Source of the DNA: Anthonomus grandis grandis | Taxonomy: Eukaryota; Arthropoda; Insecta; Coleoptera; Curculionidae | Assembly: GCF_022605725.1 (NCBI RefSeq) | Contig: NC_065548.1 | Location: 19,563,644-19,627,643, forward strand | DNA length: 64,000 nucleotides | Reading direction: 5' to 3' | Part shown: positions 43,102-56,097 of the stretch, one piece after another | Layout: every line of letters starts with the position of its first letter | Position numbering within the stretch: the stretch's first letter is position 1 | Notes under the pieces: model-generated | Database searches by the model: none | Seen by the model: the letters and a program-made list of their open reading frames with translations, nothing else | Told to the model about the DNA's origin: nothing | Made by a program: the position numbers and the translations under genes

Positions 43102-46100
43102 ATTTTCCCCAAAAATATCTCCGCCAATAACACAAACCAATATTTTTTTTTCTTTTTCTAAAATTATAGTCCCCTGTATGTATTGTGTATTGTGATGTAA
43201 CTTGAGCAACTAAGCCGCTAACAAGGTACGGTGCACACAGTGCAACCCACCCTGTTCCAAAAAAAAATATTAAAAAAAAATCCCGGGTTTGTACTGCCCC
43301 TAACCTACGTTAAAATCCCAATGACAGTATAAACGCTTTACTGAGTTGCAACACTAATCACTGTGAGTAAAACACCTCAGTAAAATTCCCCCCCAACCTT
43401 TTCTTGTTTTGAAATTCACTGCTGGGTCATGACTGGCAGTTTACGTACTCATATTCCTGGAGCCCTAATAGAGATTTCTCAATGGAAACACGGAACACCA
43501 AATAAAATGTCACCAACGGTGAAAACTACTTACGAAGTTTCGAGAGGCATCAAACCACTAAAGACCATCCTGCTTCAAAAAATATTGGCTTAAAAATGCA
43601 GAAACACTAATGAATTTTAGTTTTTAGAATTAATTTAGATACAAATGTGCTGGCGGAGAGAGATGATACTAGATTTATTTCACGACACGATTAATCTCTC
43701 TCCGTTACAGCGGACAGCACGGTTCACCTTTGACAGACGCAGGAGCTGGAAAGACCTCCAGATGCGTCGCGGAACTTCTTAAATAGTAGTCCAAAAGACG
43801 TCTGGGCGCAAGACCGGATTGAGGAACTTCGCTCGTTACTTTATGGGTTTAGCCGCTATGGGCCCAATCAAAGCCCATACGTAGATCACTAATAAGCAAA
43901 CCATAGAGTGCCGGGTAGAAAGTGCAAATACGGGCCAAATCGTAATAATTCGATACGCGGCGCCACTGGCGTCCGCTTTAGTAAACCGGTTGACCAATTC
44001 AATTGCCGTGAAATCTTCTCCATGCACAGCATATTGTAAACAATAAGAAAGAATTAAATTGGTGATAATATTGATAGTGGTTCAATGAAAAATATTGGCG
44101 AATTCCATTAAGAGTCGAAGGCAATTGTAATTATGGTGGGTGTCTCAGTCAGCAGTCTCGTACTTATAAAGTTTCGAAAGAAAAATTTAGAACAATGTCA
44201 TTTTTAAATATTTTAACCAAATAAATAAAATTTAGGATTCTCCAGATCCCGTCTAAAGCGTAATTAATCCTGTAACAAGTAATATTTAAATAAATGGAAT
44301 AAACTGGCCTGTATATTCCTCCAAGAGATGAACGGCTAGCCTTCAAAACCGAGGCTGTGAATGTATGCCATTTATAGTTCAGCCATCCGGACTGGGCATC
44401 TCTAATACTAGGTCTAACTCTGGCTCCAGCTCTACCGCTTTCAGCAATTTCCCGGGGAAATCAAAAGCCTGCAGCCATCACCAATTAAAGAAGAATAAAG
44501 AGGAAAACGGAAAAGTAAAACCCTTGCTAAATTTCATTATCTATCCATCAAAATCTTGCACCAGAATTATGAAATAAACGGTTCCCTAAAGGAACAAGAT
44601 TAAGGACCATAAATTTTAAACCATATTGGCCACTTCCTGCTTCACAAACTTCGGAAATAAAAAAACTCTTTTACGTGCGCTCCTACCTGCAACACGGGAA
44701 CAAGTCCACGAAAAATGGACGCAGTACCGACTAAATCAATAACGACCCCACTTGTCGCCTGAGCTGTCAATATCAGCCAATCAGAGAAAATATTAATTAT
44801 GACCAATCAGAGAAGCAACGGACCGTCAACAGAAAGCATGGATAATTAAACCAGGAGAGTGATGCGTTACAGTAGTACTGTGTGATTGACAGTGTGAATT
44901 TAAAGAAATATGAATAAAAGAAGTTGACTGAACTTATTAATGTAATTCTTGAAATTAATGAAATGTCAATGGAGCGTTAGTGAACATAAGGAATAGAAAA
45001 CTAAAACGCTACAATATGACCACGTTACGGAAACATATAAAAAATCACGATGGCTCAAGAACGGTTTAACTTACATTTAAATACACTAGTCTATAAAACT
45101 ATTAATAATGAACAACCTAGATATCTCTGACAAGCGGGTAACGGGATCTGATGTTCATGATCAAAATACTCCGAACTCTAATAAGTTTGTCGATCTAAAA
45201 CACAAAATGATATTATTTCAAAGCTCTTTTAGCTTCAATACTGTTATATATTATAATTCATTGCTTAACTGACATTAAACACTGCTAGACTATATATCGC
45301 TTTAAAGTACGTCTAACATCCTTCCCAAAATATAAAATTATCTAAATACTATTATTGCCCCTTATTACTTTATTATTTAATGCTAATTATTATTACTGAT
45401 GTCACCGATTTAGGATGTTAATTTTTCACTTTATTCAATTTTCTTTTTTATTCATCTATTTTTCTTGTGTAATACATATATTCTTTCTATTCATCGCATT
45501 GTGTCGCACGTTGTATTTTATTTCAATTGAATTCTCATTTCTACATTTCTTTTTTATACTTTTAGTAAAATTCTTAATTTTTAGAAATACTCATTTCTGT
45601 TATGCTCTATACTTGTATATCTTTATTATTATTGTCAATACATAAATAATGTTTACCTTTTTTTTACAACTTTAATATGTAGGGATAAAGATATATTTAT
45701 GTATACGGATTTTATTCTAGTACCAACTTTGTATTCGTCAATAAATAATTTTTTTTAATTAGTTGTTTTTATTTCTCTAATAATCTTTTTTCTCTCAATT
45801 TAAACGTCGTAGTAACACTTAGTACGTCCTAGTTAGATTTATTAATAAAAATATATGTTTTAATATTATTAATAATAATCAGTTATTTTTGGATAGGCCA
45901 GTTATAAGGGTTAAGTAAAAGAATACTTGAATATAAACTGAATATAACTTAAGTGAATTCTATATTTTGCTGCTATGTTTTGCCTTGCAGATACTGTCAT
46001 TCTATCTTTTTATTAAAAGAATTAAAAAGTTTTAATATTATTACCATTAATAATATTATTAATAATAATAATACTTTAGATATTACTCATATTTATTAAA

Positions 46101-47933
46101 ACGTCTTTCTACGGGTTATTACAATAGCTATACTAAATTCTAATACCTACGTCTAATACAGTCAAATTTTGTCGCATGTTGCAGACCTCCTACTTCAAAA
46201 TCAATAAGATAAGATAATAATTTTCCATTGTGTTTTTTAGCATTTTCCATTATGTATATAAGGAAAATATAAGTTAAAAAAATATAAAAAATTTTGGAAT
46301 TAATGCATATAGATCAAAGTCCTTGTGGTACGCCTTGTCGAATTTCAATATAAAGAATAAGTCCTGTAAAGTTTTGTCGGAAGATAAACACTCTCTGAAT
46401 ACATAAGAAGTAAACTCAATATAAAATTTCATTTTTAAGCTGTGAATTTTTGAACGTACATTTTACTGAAATATAAAATTATTTCCTTTTGGCTCAAAAT
46501 GGCATTTTAATATTCGATTTATACGGGGTAAAAATAAATACAAAATTTTTCACTACTGATTTATATAGAGACAATAGTATACATGATACAGAGTTATCAC
46601 TAAATATAGCACACACTCCGCCATCGTCATTTCTCATCCGGAATAATTAGATAAAGTAGCCCCACTGGAATAAGAGGAACCCTAAAAGGGCCTCAATTGG
46701 CGTCCCTCTAATTATCCAGATCATAACTCACGTAATGCAGTTACCTGTGCTTTACTACTATTGCTTTGTTGTGTCGGTTATTGGAAACTTGAGTGTTTCT
46801 GGGAGCTAATATAATGAAAGTTTTGAATTATTTATAATGTGTTAAGTTTAAAATAACGTATCAATATTCAATCATTATGAAATGTCTTCTTAATGCATAT
46901 ATGGGCTTAAACCTGAGGTTATTATAGACTTAAAAATATTTTAAAAATATGTATTTCACATTAGTCAGTCATCCTTGACACTTTTATATCTAAGTAATAA
47001 GCTGTCTATAGTAAAATCACTGTTTCTGAGTAGATATACTTATTGTAAATTAACTTTACTTATTATTCTAATTCTTATACATATTGAATTTAAGATTCTT
47101 GGACGTATTTATAAATAATACAAACGATATATTTTTATTTTATATATTTATTATATTTGTCTTTTTATTATGTAACTTAAAAATAAATAAAATAAATCTT
47201 ACTGGTAATTTCCAAATAATTATTGAGAGGTGCTTATGATTTAAAAAGTTATTTGATATTAAGGTATTTTTTTTAACTTTTTTCTCCTACTCTTATTTTT
47301 TATGGACCTAATAAAAAACAACATGAATTAAATAATATTATATAATTATAAAATAATATTACAATTTTCTGATATCATTACACTTGTTACCTCTTGTCTT
47401 ACTTACTTTGTTTTTTCATAGTTCATGATATTTTTCTCAGATTGAAATATTGAAAGGGAGCTCTGCACTGTGATAAAAGACAAAAAAAACAAATGGTAGT
47501 TATGGTCCAAGTTATTTATTAAAATTTATTTATTTTAGAATTATTTATTACAATATTGCAGTAAATTTACTATTAAATAAAATAGAAATAAAATAAAATA
47601 TAACTGAATTGACCTACTTGGCAAGACGTAGACATTTCTAGGTGCATCGCAATAAAATAAAACCTATTGTCTCAATAAAATATGAAACGGTTCGCGATAA
47701 ACGTATTGTAAATTCTTATCGAACTCCTTCCTTGGTGACATATTCAAACTTTTTTCACGTCTGAAAGAGATAAATGAATAAGTTCTAAAAAGCAGAAGGG
47801 ACGCTACCGAAATGCGTCCCGAAGGAATAAGAGAAGAAATAAAAAGTCACTAGACTTGTGGGGGGAGGCAGAAATAAAATTGCTTTTGAATTTGGTTGTC
47901 TAATGATTAAGTGCAGGGGAGGGTTCGGTGACA
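43102..47933. other. Long stretch without recognised genes
   Basis: 43100-44950 is less AT-rich and may contain the leader or LTR of the gag fragment at 42860-43101. It includes a direct repeat CCAATCAGAGAA at 44777-44788 and 44803-44814. 45200-47900 is very AT-rich with TTATTAATAATA-type runs (about 45860-46075) and no coding signal. Confidence 0.35.
44777..44814. promoter_or_regulatory. Two CCAAT-containing 12-bp direct repeats
   Basis: CCAATCAGAGAA is repeated exactly 26 bp apart. The CCAAT core and the spacing look like paired upstream promoter elements, perhaps in an LTR, but no linked transcription unit is recognised. Confidence 0.3.
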
Positions 47934-48167
47934 GGCCTGAATAATGCACTTGCAGACTGTACGGAATTGGCCTTGAGTTTACACATTATATTTTAACAGA
48001 ATTTTTGTTTTTTTTTCAATAATAATATATGTTAGTTATTCTTTTCTTTAATGGTATTCTAGTTTCGGTAACAGGCCTAAATAATGTATTTGCAAAGTGT
48101 AAGGAATTGACCATGAGTTTAGACATCATAGTTTAGAAGAATTTTGTATTTTTTTCAACAATATATA
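47934..48167. repeat. 130-bp tandem repeat, second unit split by piggyBac
   Basis: Unit 1 (47934-48063) and unit 2 (from 48064) both start TTCGGT(G/A)ACAGGCCT and share AATAATG, GGAATTG and TTTTTTTCAA blocks. Unit 2 breaks at the TTAA at 48168 and resumes at 57158 with CTTTTCTTTAATGATATTCT, which matches CTTTTCTTTAATGGTATTCT at the end of unit 1. Confidence 0.85.
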
Positions 48168-48424
48168 TTAACCCTTAACTGGTATGGCGGAAGAAAATCA
48201 CGTTCCAAGTATGGTGGGGTCAAATTAGACCTTTCGATTTTTTTTTAACTAAAACAAAAACAAATTTGAAAAATATGAAAATAATAATAGATTAACAACT
48301 CTGAGGCCATATAAACCAAAAAATTGCACTTAAAATAAAGTTAGACTAAAAAATATAAGGTCTTTTAAAAATAAAATCCTAAAAAGGTTTATAAAAAAAC
48401 TAACAAACATGTTTGAACCTTCTA

Positions 48425-50361
48425 TTATTGGCAATTATTGCAACGAACTCTTTTTACGCAATGATTTTCACAAACGTATTTATGGCAGTTATCACATATA
48501 ATTGATTGTTTATTATCATTGCGTGGACAAATAGAACACCTTGCACGCTTAGGTGGTCTTTCCCCATGTTCATTTCTGCCTGGACCTATCTCTGGAATCT
48601 GATCAATTCGATGAATAAGCGCTTTTAATTCCCTGGGAATATTTTCCATTTGAGATCGGCGAATTAATTGGTTATGTATTAGATCTCTTCCTAAGGTAAC
48701 TAGAAACTTTTGGTGTGTCATTTCAGCCTCTGGATGAGCATTATTATATAAAATACTTCTATTTACAGCGCTAATATCCATCATTCGAAACCAAATTGCT
48801 TGCGGCCATCTTCTAGTGCGTCTACCAACTTTATAATTTGCACACGTCTGATCTAATACATCTACCCCCACTTTGGTAATATTGTAAAAATCTATCACGT
48901 CTGGAAGTTTATTTTCTCTGTCCAAAATTCTATCATTATGATGAAAACTTGATATAAGACAAACTGCTCGATTTTTTACTGGAACATAAGATAGCAAAGT
49001 CACGTCTCTGGTAAATCCGAAAATCGAAAAATAAACCGGTCGTTGCTTAAGAAAGAAAGAAAGAAAGAGAATGTGCTATATTACGTAAGAATCATCTTGT
49101 GTACAAGCATCCTGCAAGCTAAAAAAAACAAAACAAAAATACAATTTCAAAAATTGACAAAACAATGAACAAAATTAAATACAAGACAAAACTTTTTGAA
49201 CATTTTGGCAAAAATTCCTTTGGTAGGTCCCTTTTGTTTTTTCGGATAGTACCGACATAGGTAAATTTACAGCGTTGTAGCTCTTCGACAAGCTCTAAAG
49301 AAGAAAACCAGTTATCCCCAGTAACATTTCGGTTAGAATTTTTTATCAACTAAAGAAAGAACATTGAGGGTGGGTATGGCTAGCTTCTTAGGATTCTGCA
49401 TTTGAGTGTATTTTCCAGTATAAACAAAGGCGTGTACTAAATAATGCGTCCGAGCATCACAGAGACACATCATATTGATTCCGTATTTTTCCGGCTTACT
49501 TTTAATAAACATTCGAAATCTACAATTACCGCGAAAACCAATCAACATTTCATCCACAGTTACATATTCCCCACATGAATAGTTTGTATGACAATTATTT
49601 ACGAAGCGATAAAATATATCGGAAATATGGGCTAGCTTGTCTCCGGCTTCAATGCGCTGACTTCTGGTGTCTGGATCATCAAATCTCAAAGCTGTGAGGA
49701 GAAAAAAAAATCTTTTTGCAGTCATTACGGAACGGAATATATCACGACCCGTGCCATCAGTTGCGAAAAGGGAATTAATATCTTCGTGGTTCGACTTGAA
49801 TACGCCTGCCAAGAAGAGGAGACCAAAAAATGCCAACATTTCGGTTTCGTCAACATGATTTAAAAATTGGCAGGATAAGGCATTGTGCCCATAACTAGCT
49901 TGCAAGCTTGTTATTTTTTCATTGGTCTTCTCGATAATTTGCTCGATTATTATATCGTCAACTAACAGCTTAAAAGCTTCTGTGGCTGCATTTGGTTTGT
50001 CAACTCGTGCTGGTCCAGAAAGTCCTGGTAGATGCGAAACAATATTGCTTGCACGAGCACGGCTTGTGGCAGGAGCTTTTGTTGATCATTTTTTTCTATT
50101 TTTCCCATAATAGTAGCTTCTTTCGTCAATTTCACTCTCATCATCACTACTATCTTCCAAAATATCTGGTTCAATATCCAAATTTATTTCATCTGGCAAA
50201 TTACCAACACCCGGTTCAGAATCACTATCGCTTGCAGAAATATGTTCACTAACGATAGTCTCGGCATCAGAAATGTCGCTGTCATTATCAAAAAAAGTGT
50301 TAGCAAGCTGTTCTAACTCGTGCTCTGTTAGTGGTGCCTTTTTATCCTTTAAAGAAGCCAT
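48425..50361 (-). pseudogene. piggyBac transposase of element 2
   Basis: ATG at 50361 (MASLKDKKAPLTEHELEQLA), then an acidic N-terminus (DSDISDAETIVSEH). The catalytic core follows: YVTVDEMLIGFRG (first Asp), NVTGDNWFSSLELV (second) and VGVDVLDQTCANY (third). The C-terminal cysteine-rich domain (RCSICPRNDN, then CDNCHKYVC and CNNC) binds the element ends in known piggyBacs and looks complete here. Lesions: TGA at about 50086 after YYYGKNRKK, a frameshift near 49345 and a gap at 49200-49010 where the frame is lost. That gap holds a T-rich tract ending in TTTTTTTTAG (an intron or decay) and a (CTTT)n microsatellite. Otherwise full length, so the copy is of moderate age. It differs from element 1 in sequence and ends, so it is a separate family. 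Confidence 0.9.
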
Positions 50362-52431
50362 TACATTAAAAATTAGAAAACCCAAAAAATTACGTTATTA
50401 GTTATTACGTTACCTTAGCTAAAGGCAAACTCAAACGCGACTGCCACGCAGAAATATTCTACTCAGTACGGCCGAGGAATACATGGAAGGCAGTTTTGCC
50501 ACTTGCAATAGTTTTTCTTTAAGAGCATTAGTCACCCGCTCATTACTGTTATTTCAGTAATTCCTTTATTTTAAAAGATATTTAACTGCGGTTTTGAGTA
50601 AAGTTATTTAAATTTCCTAAAGAACACCGCTACAGAACGTTTTTTTTATTTTTTTATTTTTTTTAGTTTTTAATTCTGCAATAATGAAAAAAAGTCGAAA
50701 ATTCGTCTATAGCGGGAACATAAAATCATTATTATAAAATTAAGCCAAATGGTAAAATATAAAATTTTAATTAATAAAAGCGTAATATCAATAACCGAAA
50801 AATTGAAAAAACAGCTTTAAATTTCCCAATACCTGCGGCTTTTGCTGGCAGCTGGCAACGCAGCGCCGTGCGCCGCTTGTCTGGCTGGTGACGAGAGTCG
50901 TCCACGGAACGGGGGAGCTATTCGATATTATATCAATTTCGGTAATTGCATGCTACTGTTTTTCCGCTGTAATTTCTATACCTATGATTTTGTGCTTTTT
51001 GGGGTAGTTGTGTTTCGTGTTATTATTGTTTTTTCTTTTGTCTTTGCGTTTTTTATTCTTATCTATTTTATTGTGTATTAGTTAACCATTTTTATATTGG
51101 CGGTTTAAAAAATTTTAATAATAAACAATGGGTAAACGAAAGGAGGGTAAAAAAGATGTGTATTATATTAATAAAAAATCTTTAAAACAGAGAATGAAAC
51201 AAGCCCGATCTAATAAAATAAACAATTTAAGGTAAGTATAAAACAGTTTTAACCTAAATAAAGGTTTATTATTTACTTAGGTTTATTAAAACTTTTTAAT
51301 ATTACATGTTATTTTTTAATTATAATCTAAACGTATTACATTTTAGTATAGAAAATGATAATAAACTTGAAAATGGTGCTAAAAGTCAAAGCCAACAAGA
51401 AAATAATTTAGAATCGGCGAAAAAAAGAAAAAAGTGGTAAATAATTTAATACATTATTTATTAAAAATAATTATATGAAATTAATTAATTTTTTAGCAAT
51501 GAATTTGAGATAGCAGGTAGGCGGATATTTGACGTTGAATATTTATTTAAACAATTTTTAAATGGGGAACGGCATAAACCGTTTGACTGCACTCTTGTGG
51601 ATATGGAATTGATTAAAGAAAAGAGAAACGGATTATATAGTGAATTTACACTAAAATGTAAAATGTGTAACGTCACTAAAGTAATTTCAAATGAAGAAAA
51701 TAAATTTCAACAACTTGAACTAAATTGTGAGTGAGTTAAACTGAATTGTGATACTTGAAAGTGGGTCACTTGATTAGGGAATCCGCATGGAAGAGTATGG
51801 AAGAAGCTGCCGCTGAAGAAGCTAGAATCGCAACCATTGAAGGCGAAGTGGATAAAGATGGAATTCCATGTATTACCGTAGTGACCGATGGGGCTTGGGC
51901 AAAGAGATCCTACAATGTCAATTATGATTCTTCATCTGGAGTGGTAATACTAATAATAATAATATCAAAATCGAAAATAAGTATTTTCTTTTAACTGTTG
52001 AATAAAAATATTACATAAATGATTAATGTTTTAATTTGTAATTTTTAGGCATGTATAGTTGGCTATAAAACAGGGAAGTTGTTATTTCTGGGAATAAGAA
52101 ATAAATTTTGTTCGTTATGTTCCTGGTACGAAAATAAAAAAAAGACGTTCCAATACATAAATGTCATAAGAACTGGAACGGCACATCTACATCGATGGAA
52201 GCTGACATAGTATTGGAGGGCTTTAAAAGAAGCATGGAGCTTTACAATTTAAAATTTACAAAAATGATTGGTGATGGAGATTCCTCGGTCCACCGAAAAT
52301 TATTGCAATCAAAGCCTTATGGTAATATGTTGGTGCAAAAGGTGGAGTGCAGGAATCATTTGTTACGAAATTTTGCCAAGAAAATTCGAGAAATATGTAG
52401 TATGTATATTTTACATTTTATTACCAGTATA

Positions 52432-52924
52432 AAGGGTGTCCCACTTAAAATGATATACATGGGGAAATCGGAAACCGTCAAAGATACAAGGTGGATCAAA
52501 TGGGGAAAAAGTTACGCATTTTTGAGCTTAATAGTATGCTATTTAAAAATTTGCTTTGAATTAAATATGCAAAAATCCAATATAGCGTCCATAAGAAAAA
52601 AAAAGTTGATGATGGTCGGCAAAAGACGAAACGTCGTACTAAAAATCTAAAAATACCTTCATGTAGCACGTAAAAAATTACTCTGAAAATTGCTTTTTAA
52701 AGTTTTTAAAAAATCGGATAAAAAATAAGCTTAGAAAAAAATAAAATCGATTTTTTCAAATATCGGATTTTCCGATTATCTTCGGAACCACTCAGAGCTT
52801 TTAAAATTTTTAAATGGCATATTGTTAGGCTCAAAAATGCGCAAGTTTTTTCTCATTTGATCCACCCTGTATCTTTGACGGTCTCCGATATCCCCATGTA
52901 TATCATTTTAAATGGGACACCCTG
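52432..52924. mobile_element. 493-bp MITE in an intron, TACAGGGTG family
   Basis: Inverted ends (GGGTGTCCCACTTAAAATG at left, CATTTTAAATGGGACACCC at right) flanked by TA. Pairing extends about 130 bp inward with few differences. The core CGAAACGTCGTACTAAAAATC matches, inverted, the foldback element at 3124-5213. It lies between exons 4 and 5 of the Mutator/YqaJ gene and carries no gene of its own. Confidence 0.85.
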
Positions 52925-52951
52925 TATTTTATTACACATACATATAAGCCA

Positions 52952-53065
52952 TACAGGGTGTCAGGTTTGTACAAACTTCTAGAAGTGATAAATCATGTAA
53001 AAATAAACTTTTTTTTTAATAAACATAATATGTCCGGAAGCGGTTTGTTTTCAAGATACAGGGTG
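52952..53065. repeat. Paired TACAGGGTG motifs, 105 bp apart, direct
   Basis: TACAGGGTGTCAGG at 52952 and TACAGGGTGTTAAAC at 53057 are in the same orientation. The spacing and the second motif (GTTAAA) match the arrangement at 25036-25145. It is a half-element of the same MITE type, in the same intron. Confidence 0.6.
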
Positions 53066-54717
53066 TTAAACTTTGTAAAAAAAATTTTTTTTTCATATTT
53101 GTATCTAAGAAATGCGTTTAATGATTTAAATGAAAATTAAATTTAATTTAAATAAAATGATATTGGCAAATTTTAAACTTACACTATTAAACTCATACTA
53201 TTAAACTTATACAATTATATAATGTGTATCTATTGTTTTCTACTTTCTTTCTTTTTAATTTGCAGATAAAAAACGAAGTAATTCTAAAAATGTACCTGTA
53301 CCATTGGCGTTAAGAAAAGAGGTTTTGAACAGATTTTTAAGATTAAGAAGTGCGATAACAAAAGCCACCACTCACAGAATCGCAGAAGACACCACGATGG
53401 ACCAAAAAATTAAATTGCTAAGGGGTGACATCTCTAATGCCCTAAGAAATTAATTATTTCAAGTGTGATAATCCAAATTACACAAATTTAGTGCCAAGTA
53501 TGCAGACTTGTGGAATTTATGAAGACATCTTAGTAGCTTTGCAAAGAATTATAGATAATGCAAGCAGCCTAATCCTCAATATGGACAATAACCTCGCTGA
53601 GCATTATAACAGTATTGTTAGCAAATTTGTTGGTGGCAAGCGTATAAATTTTTGCAAACGAGGTTCATATGAAGCTCGCTGTGAGGCAGCTGCATTGTCA
53701 TTTAATTCTGGTGGTAGCTATTATGAAATCCTTCATAAAACCGCAATAGGCACAAGCCCTCGTTCCTTTACTAAGCGGTATATTCAGAGATGTAAAAAGA
53801 TAAGGCTGTTTTATCAAACTAAAAGACTGCAAAAAACATTAATTTCAAAAAAAAAAATAAGAAAAGAAAACAAACTCTTCCTGATAAGGATTATGGTCCT
53901 GACGCCCATTACATTCCTTTAGAAATAAACAGTGACGTTTTTATTTCGAGGAAAAAAGAAATCTTAAAAGATATGAAAAAAAGTCCAGAGGAAATAAAAC
54001 ATATTGAAAATTCTACAATTGGCCAGGCTTCTAATCCAAAATGGATACAAGAAAGATCACAGCGGATTACTGCCTCAAATTTTGGCAAAATATGTAAAAT
54101 GCGGGCAAAAACCTCGCCATGTGGTGCAATAAAAACGATGCTGTATGGAAATTTTAGCGGCAATAATGCTACAAGATATGGAAGTGAAAGCTAGGCCCGA
54201 GCAATTTTAGAATTTGAAAATGAATTTAATTTAAAAGTGTCTCGATGTGGAATTTTTATAGGTGAACAAGAATATTATTTGGCAGCGAGCCCTAATGGTT
54301 GCATTAATAAACATGATTTGGTAGAAGTTAAATGCCCATTTAGCATTGCCAACATGACTCCAACCGAAGCAATATTATCAAAAAAGATCACATTCGCTAC
54401 ATTGGAAAATAACCACCTACATTTGAAAAAAAACCACAATTATTACTACCAAGTTCAGGGGCAGTTAGCTATAGCTAACAAGCAATCATGCTATTTTATT
54501 ATTTGGAGCCCTCTTGGCATGTTAGTTGAACAGGTGAAAGTTTTAATTGAAAACATAAATTAATTCTTTATAGTATTCTGTATTTTTTTAGATTGGCCGT
54601 GACGAACAATTTTGGGAGGAACAAATGTTACCAAAATTAAAAGCCTTCTACTTCAATTTTTTATTACCAGAAATAGTTGACCCGCTTTATCCAAAAGGGC
54701 TGCCTATCAGAACTTAA

Positions 54718-56095
54718 AATTCTTCCGTTGGCGAAAAACCTGTCAACTGAATCGATGCAGAAGCTAATTAATTTTTTTTTATTTATTTCCTAATATGTAA
54801 AAACCTTAATAAATATGTATATACGTTTTTTATATGTTTATATTTTTTTGTTAATATACGTTTCGTTCGTTTCTTTTTTTTTTTAATTTATTGCAGTATT
54901 TTCCCATAATTTCTAAATTGGGCGTAGCACGAATCTGGTAAAAATAAAATAAACTTACAGCGTATCAAAGTGTATTCAAGATGATTTTTAACTGTCAATA
55001 TCTCAAACACAATAATTAAAGCTAATATTTATAGATAATAGATAATTTATAGGTTATTATGTGTAATAAATAGTAATATTTTATCATTTTATCATTTGAT
55101 TTGAAAAACCTATTTTAACATAATGCAGAATAAAATTGCGCTTGTGTCTTGTGTTTTGGTGCAATTTTTTTACAAAGTTTATTGAAAATCTGTATAAGCC
55201 TAAAGATTTTTTTTTAGATTAAAATCATAAAAGCGTATCCAATAAATACTTTACTAATTGCGCAAAAACTTCTTATGAAGCAGAAATAGAATAAACTTCA
55301 AAAAAAAATAAAGCGCTTTTCTGGACGTCGACCACGACACCGCTCAAAAATTCACAACGCAATGCAGCCCGGATCGCTGCGGATCGATGGGAAAGCAAGT
55401 GACGACGCGACGGTACCGTGTTGTCAGATGTTTGCCGGACGGACTAAATCACAGCATAAAGAAACAGCATAAAGAAACCAGCAGTCTCACTCCGCTCAAA
55501 AATGTAAGCGAACTAATAGCATCCTTAGCCATGCCGCAGCCATGTTCTCCGGATGCCGAGCTCACTATTTATCGAACTGTGTTCATAGGTGTATCGCCTA
55601 GTTCAGCGCCGTACTTAGTGACTATTTTGGTAGCGTTTTTACAAAGCGTAGCGTTTTTTATAAAAACTTTTGTATTAAAAGAGGGGTATGTCAAAAATTA
55701 TTAATGAAGCAAAATAATTGACTTTGCCAAAGTTTTTAATAGCTGCAAATTTGGCTGTATGGCTTAAATAACATAATTAAGCATCAATTAAAGTTGCAGC
55801 AATGTAATTTTTTTTTTTTTTTTGGATTTTTAAGGACATTATTTATATTTCTGCCATTTTAACAGTTTTGCCATATTTAAAAGAGTTGCAAAATTGTATA
55901 CTTTTACTTTAGTTGGTACTTAATAATATAACAAAAATTCGCAGACGTTAGAATTGTTTTGAATTGTTGCCAACTATTTGTCTTTATTTATTGGCCTAAG
56001 AGTTTCTATTTGTTTTGAAATATTACTTTATTTGTATAATTAGTTTAAATCCTTAAACTACTATGTAGGCAGATGTTAATCTAAAAGCGTTAATA
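54718..56095. other. No recognised gene; inside piggyBac 2
   Basis: Probably 3' flank of the nested gene and piggyBac leader. GC-richer 55320-55620 contains a 13-bp tandem duplication (ACAGCATAAAGAA, about 55452-55478) and GGATCGCTGCGGATCGAT. The 105-codon plus frame at 55387-55704 is not recognisable. Confidence 0.4.
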
Positions 56096-56097
56096 TA

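Larger units (their letters stand above)
51128..54717 (+). pseudogene. Mutator-like transposase fused to YqaJ-type nuclease, six exons
   Basis: Exons as I read them: 51128-51231, 51347-51436, 51497-51943, 52049-52399, 53266-54533 and 54592-54717, all joined by GT-AG. The start MGKRKEGKK is basic. The middle has GIPCITVVTDGAWAKRSY, GYKTGKLLFLGIRNKFCS, STSMEADIVLEGFKRSMEL, MIGDGDSSVHRKL and VECRNHLLRNF, the Mutator-like transposase domain with its DG and GDGDSS acids. Later MDNNLAEHYNSIVSKFVGGK leads to the YqaJ part: WIQERSQRITASNFGKI, YYLAASPNG, LVEVKCPF (E-x-K) and YYYQVQGQL. Multicopy genes of this architecture are widespread in invertebrates. Lesions: a deletion near 51730-51755, a frameshift near 52150, loss near 53440, a shift near 53840 and TAG at 54192. 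Host function unknown; the gene sits wholly inside piggyBac 2. Confidence 0.75.

Noticed and set aside
44365..44577. Serine-rich 70-codon plus frame and its minus-strand alternative
   Set aside because: Could be retroelement leader or gag scraps, but no conserved motif could be named on either strand.
55387..55704. 105-codon plus frame inside piggyBac 2
   Set aside because: No recognisable domain and it crosses a 13-bp tandem duplication; more likely leader DNA than a gene.
50600..56000. Terminal inverted repeats for the nested Mutator/YqaJ gene
   Set aside because: Short shared words (GCGGCTTTTGC near 50836 and inverted near 56905; ACACCGCT near 50623 and 55340) were too short or in the wrong orientation to define ends.
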